Translations under genes and position numbers: made by a program
Notes under the pieces: generated by a model
Told to the model about the DNA's origin: nothing
The model's input: the letters and a program-made list of their open reading frames with translations, nothing else
Database searches by the model: none
Assembly: GCA_903821805.1 (NCBI GenBank)
Contig: CAIJNA010000179.1
Span: 1 to 8,249, forward strand
Reading direction: 5' to 3'
Origin: an uncultured Campylobacterota bacterium
GTDB lineage: Bacteria > Campylobacterota > Campylobacteria > Campylobacterales > Arcobacteraceae
Length of the DNA stretch: 8,249 bases
Shown here: positions 6,606-8,249 of the stretch, in pieces
How positions within the stretch are numbered: the first letter of the stretch is position 1
Layout: every line of letters starts with the position of its first letter

Positions 6606-8090
6606 TCAGTACAACACTCCATTAAAATTCAAATTCAATTCAAAATTAGCTGGTTTTTCAAGTTTCTCAATACTTTTTTGAATTAAATAATGATCTTTAG
6701 ACGATTTAATTGTAAAAATATTTCCACTTAAATCATACTCATACGAATGCCTTAAAAATTCACTATTGAGCAAATTATTTAGACTATGAATATAGCTCAG
6801 CCATTCTATTATTTTAATATCTGGAAGTAAGTTTTTAAACTCTTTAATATTTTTTTCACTTGGTAATTCTTTGGTCGAATATTTAATAATAGTAGCAATT
6901 AAAATTCTATCTTCATGCGTAAATCCATAATTCAATCCATTTAAAATAAAATTAGCGCTATGCTCCGTATTCTTATAATAATTTAAACTGATTCCTATTT
7001 GCTGAAGCTTTGCGGATATTACAAGATAAGACTTATATTTATTGTCCAAGTTGTGTAAAGGAGATAAAACATCAAAAATCTTACTAATATTGTTTCCTAA
7101 ATATGCTGTTTGTTTTGAATCGTCAGTAAATCTATCAAGTAAACTTTTAACACTAACGCTAAAATTTGAAGGAAATTTATGATGCGTAGTTCTTAAAATA
7201 TCAGTAAGATAAACGCCTTCACGAACACCAACTCCAGAAGTCACAACTTGCTTTATTTCTAAAAATTCTAAAATTGTTTTAAAGATAAAAGTACCTACTT
7301 TAATCGTATCATACCTATCACTTCTAACACCAAGTGACGATAATTTTTCATTTGTGGAGGCCTTTAAGATGCTTTCAAAAAGAGATAATGCTGGTTTAAC
7401 TTGATATGTAAATCCATGCAACACATCAAAGGGATGATCTGTATTTTGAATAATGGCTCTTGCCAATGCTCTAGCAGTACCACCAAGACCTACAAGCATT
7501 CCTATTTTTTTATATTCCAAAGTAAGAGTTGAAAGTTGTTTATCAATATATTCTTTGGCTCCTGCCAAATCATTTTTATCGAAAAATAATTCTTTCAATC
7601 TTACAGTACCTATGTCTAAAGAAATAGTTTTTGTAATATTTTTATTTATAACTAAAGCCAACTCAGTACTTCCGCCACCAATATCAAGAGTAGTAAAGCT
7701 ATCAGTTTTTAACAAATTATTAGCACCCACTGCACCATAATAAGCTTCTTTTTCACCATCAATTACTTTAATATCAATTCCTAATTCATTTTTTACTTTC
7801 TGCAAAAAAACACTTTTATTTGGCGCGTCCCTAAGAGCTGATGTTGCGACACAAAGTATTTTTCTTGATTTTAGATTTTTTGCGATATTTAAAAATGATT
7901 CCATAGCATTAAATGCTCGCATCATTGGAATTTCTTGCAATAAGCCGTTATTCTGATATGAGTTTTCTGAGATTTTTACTTTTGATTTTGTTTCATTAAT
8001 TAGGTGAAACGCAAAATGGCTAGTTTTTTTAAAAACCACCATACGCATTGAATTTGAACCAATGTCAATGATGGTTGTTATTTTTGCCAT
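6606..8090 (-). CDS. Ppx/GppA family exopolyphosphatase or pppGpp phosphohydrolase
   Basis: Family members release phosphate from polyphosphate chains or convert pppGpp to ppGpp; which reaction applies here cannot be told from sequence. The 494-residue protein has an ASKHA-fold N-terminal half: phosphate loop IDIGSNSMRMVVF (8-20), VATSALRDAPN (81-91), DGEKEA with the likely catalytic Glu115 (111-116), second loop LDIGGGSTELAL (135-146), LVGLGGTARALARA (199-212) and GVGVREGV (286-293). A C-terminal HD-like helical domain follows, with a Tyr-Tyr-Lys-Asn-Thr-Glu-His-Ser stretch at about 371-378. The start at 8090 lies 3 nt after the ferredoxin stop, with GAGGAA inside that gene about 12 nt upstream, so the two are probably co-transcribed. 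Its 3' end converges on rnpB, and its last sense codons repeat part of the P1 helix sequence. Confidence 0.94.
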   Translation of the reverse strand: MAKITTIIDIGSNSMRMVVFKKTSHFAFHLINETKSKVKISENSYQNNGLLQEIPMMRAFNAMESFLNIAKNLKSRKILCVATSALRDAPNKSVFLQKVKNELGIDIKVIDGEKEAYYGAVGANNLLKTDSFTTLDIGGGSTELALVINKNITKTISLDIGTVRLKELFFDKNDLAGAKEYIDKQLSTLTLEYKKIGMLVGLGGTARALARAIIQNTDHPFDVLHGFTYQVKPALSLFESILKASTNEKLSSLGVRSDRYDTIKVGTFIFKTILEFLEIKQVVTSGVGVREGVYLTDILRTTHHKFPSNFSVSVKSLLDRFTDDSKQTAYLGNNISKIFDVLSPLHNLDNKYKSYLVISAKLQQIGISLNYYKNTEHSANFILNGLNYGFTHEDRILIATIIKYSTKELPSEKNIKEFKNLLPDIKIIEWLSYIHSLNNLLNSEFLRHSYEYDLSGNIFTIKSSKDHYLIQKSIEKLEKPANFELNLNFNGVLY

Positions 8091-8093
8091 ATA

Positions 8094-8249
8094 CTAGTTA
8101 TCTTCCTCTTGAAGTTGTTGGAATTTAAATTTAAGTTCTTGCATTGTTTCCTGATTGTCAGGATCTACAACGATACAATCAACCGGACAAACCTCAACAC
8201 AAGCAGGTTCTTCATAGTGACCAACACATTCAGTACATCTATCACTATC
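8094..8249 (-). CDS. 4Fe-4S ferredoxin, C-terminal part (5' end outside window)
   Basis: The frame is open from the right edge and gives the last 51 residues, ending at TAG (8094-8096). The visible part contains CTEC, then eight residues, CVEVC, PVD and C, that is CxxC-x8-CxxxC-x3-C, the second-cluster pattern of Alvin/YfhL-type 2[4Fe-4S] ferredoxins, in which the spacer is longer than in clostridial forms. It is followed by a polar, Gln/Glu-rich tail of about 25 residues (ending FKFQQLQEEDN), typical of this subtype's C-terminal helix. It is a soluble low-potential electron carrier; the partner is unknown. The upstream cluster ligands and start lie outside the window. It shares an operon with the phosphatase, a pairing I recall from Campylobacter (there called fdxB), which should be confirmed. 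Confidence 0.9.
   Translation of the reverse strand, partial: DSDRCTECVGHYEEPACVEVCPVDCIVVDPDNQETMQELKFKFQQLQEEDN

Noticed and set aside
7453..7740. 95-residue plus-strand open frame
   Set aside because: Antisense to the conserved Ppx/GppA core motifs; no ribosome binding site or family resemblance.

Overview
The window looks like chromosomal core sequence from an AT-rich member of the Campylobacterota (formerly Epsilonproteobacteria), possibly a free-living relative of Sulfurimonas or Arcobacter; the genus cannot be fixed from this sequence. The grounds are low GC content, short intergenic gaps, a zinc-finger-less CbpA-type J-protein, an N-terminal methyltransferase motif typical of this group, a divergent secA/lolA pair and a ferredoxin-ppx/gppA pair. 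I see no insertion sequence, phage gene, CRISPR array or tRNA gene.

Left part (1-3040, all minus strand): a tightly packed gene string is read from a promoter near 3000 in the order cbpA-type co-chaperone, prmC (release-factor methyltransferase), mlaF-like ABC ATPase, and a TrmN6-like methyltransferase cut by the window edge. Every junction overlaps (TAATG, 8 nt, TAATG). The promoter has near-consensus -35 and -10 boxes, and the -35 sits inside a perfect 9-9-9 inverted repeat that is a CIRCE element, the HrcA operator. The cluster is therefore probably heat-shock controlled. This is the strongest regulatory signal in the window.

Middle (3050-6235): full-length secA on the minus strand and lolA on the plus strand diverge from a 54-bp gap. 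Their two TATAAT boxes form a palindrome, and each inferred start site falls in or next to the other promoter's -10 box. Both genes serve protein export: SecA drives proteins through SecYEG, and LolA carries lipoproteins across the periplasm. secA carries an internal perfect 15-bp inverted repeat.

Right part (6236-8249): the 370-bp gap after lolA is filled by rnpB, the RNase P RNA, with its own likely -10 box. It runs tail-to-tail into a ppx/gppA-family phosphatase gene on the minus strand, which lies 3 nt downstream of the 3' part of a ferredoxin gene that runs off the right edge. No new defence, mobile or biosynthetic system is visible. The items worth checking are the CIRCE-controlled operon, the crossed secA/lolA promoters, the apparent mismatch in the RNase P P4 helix and the secA hairpin.
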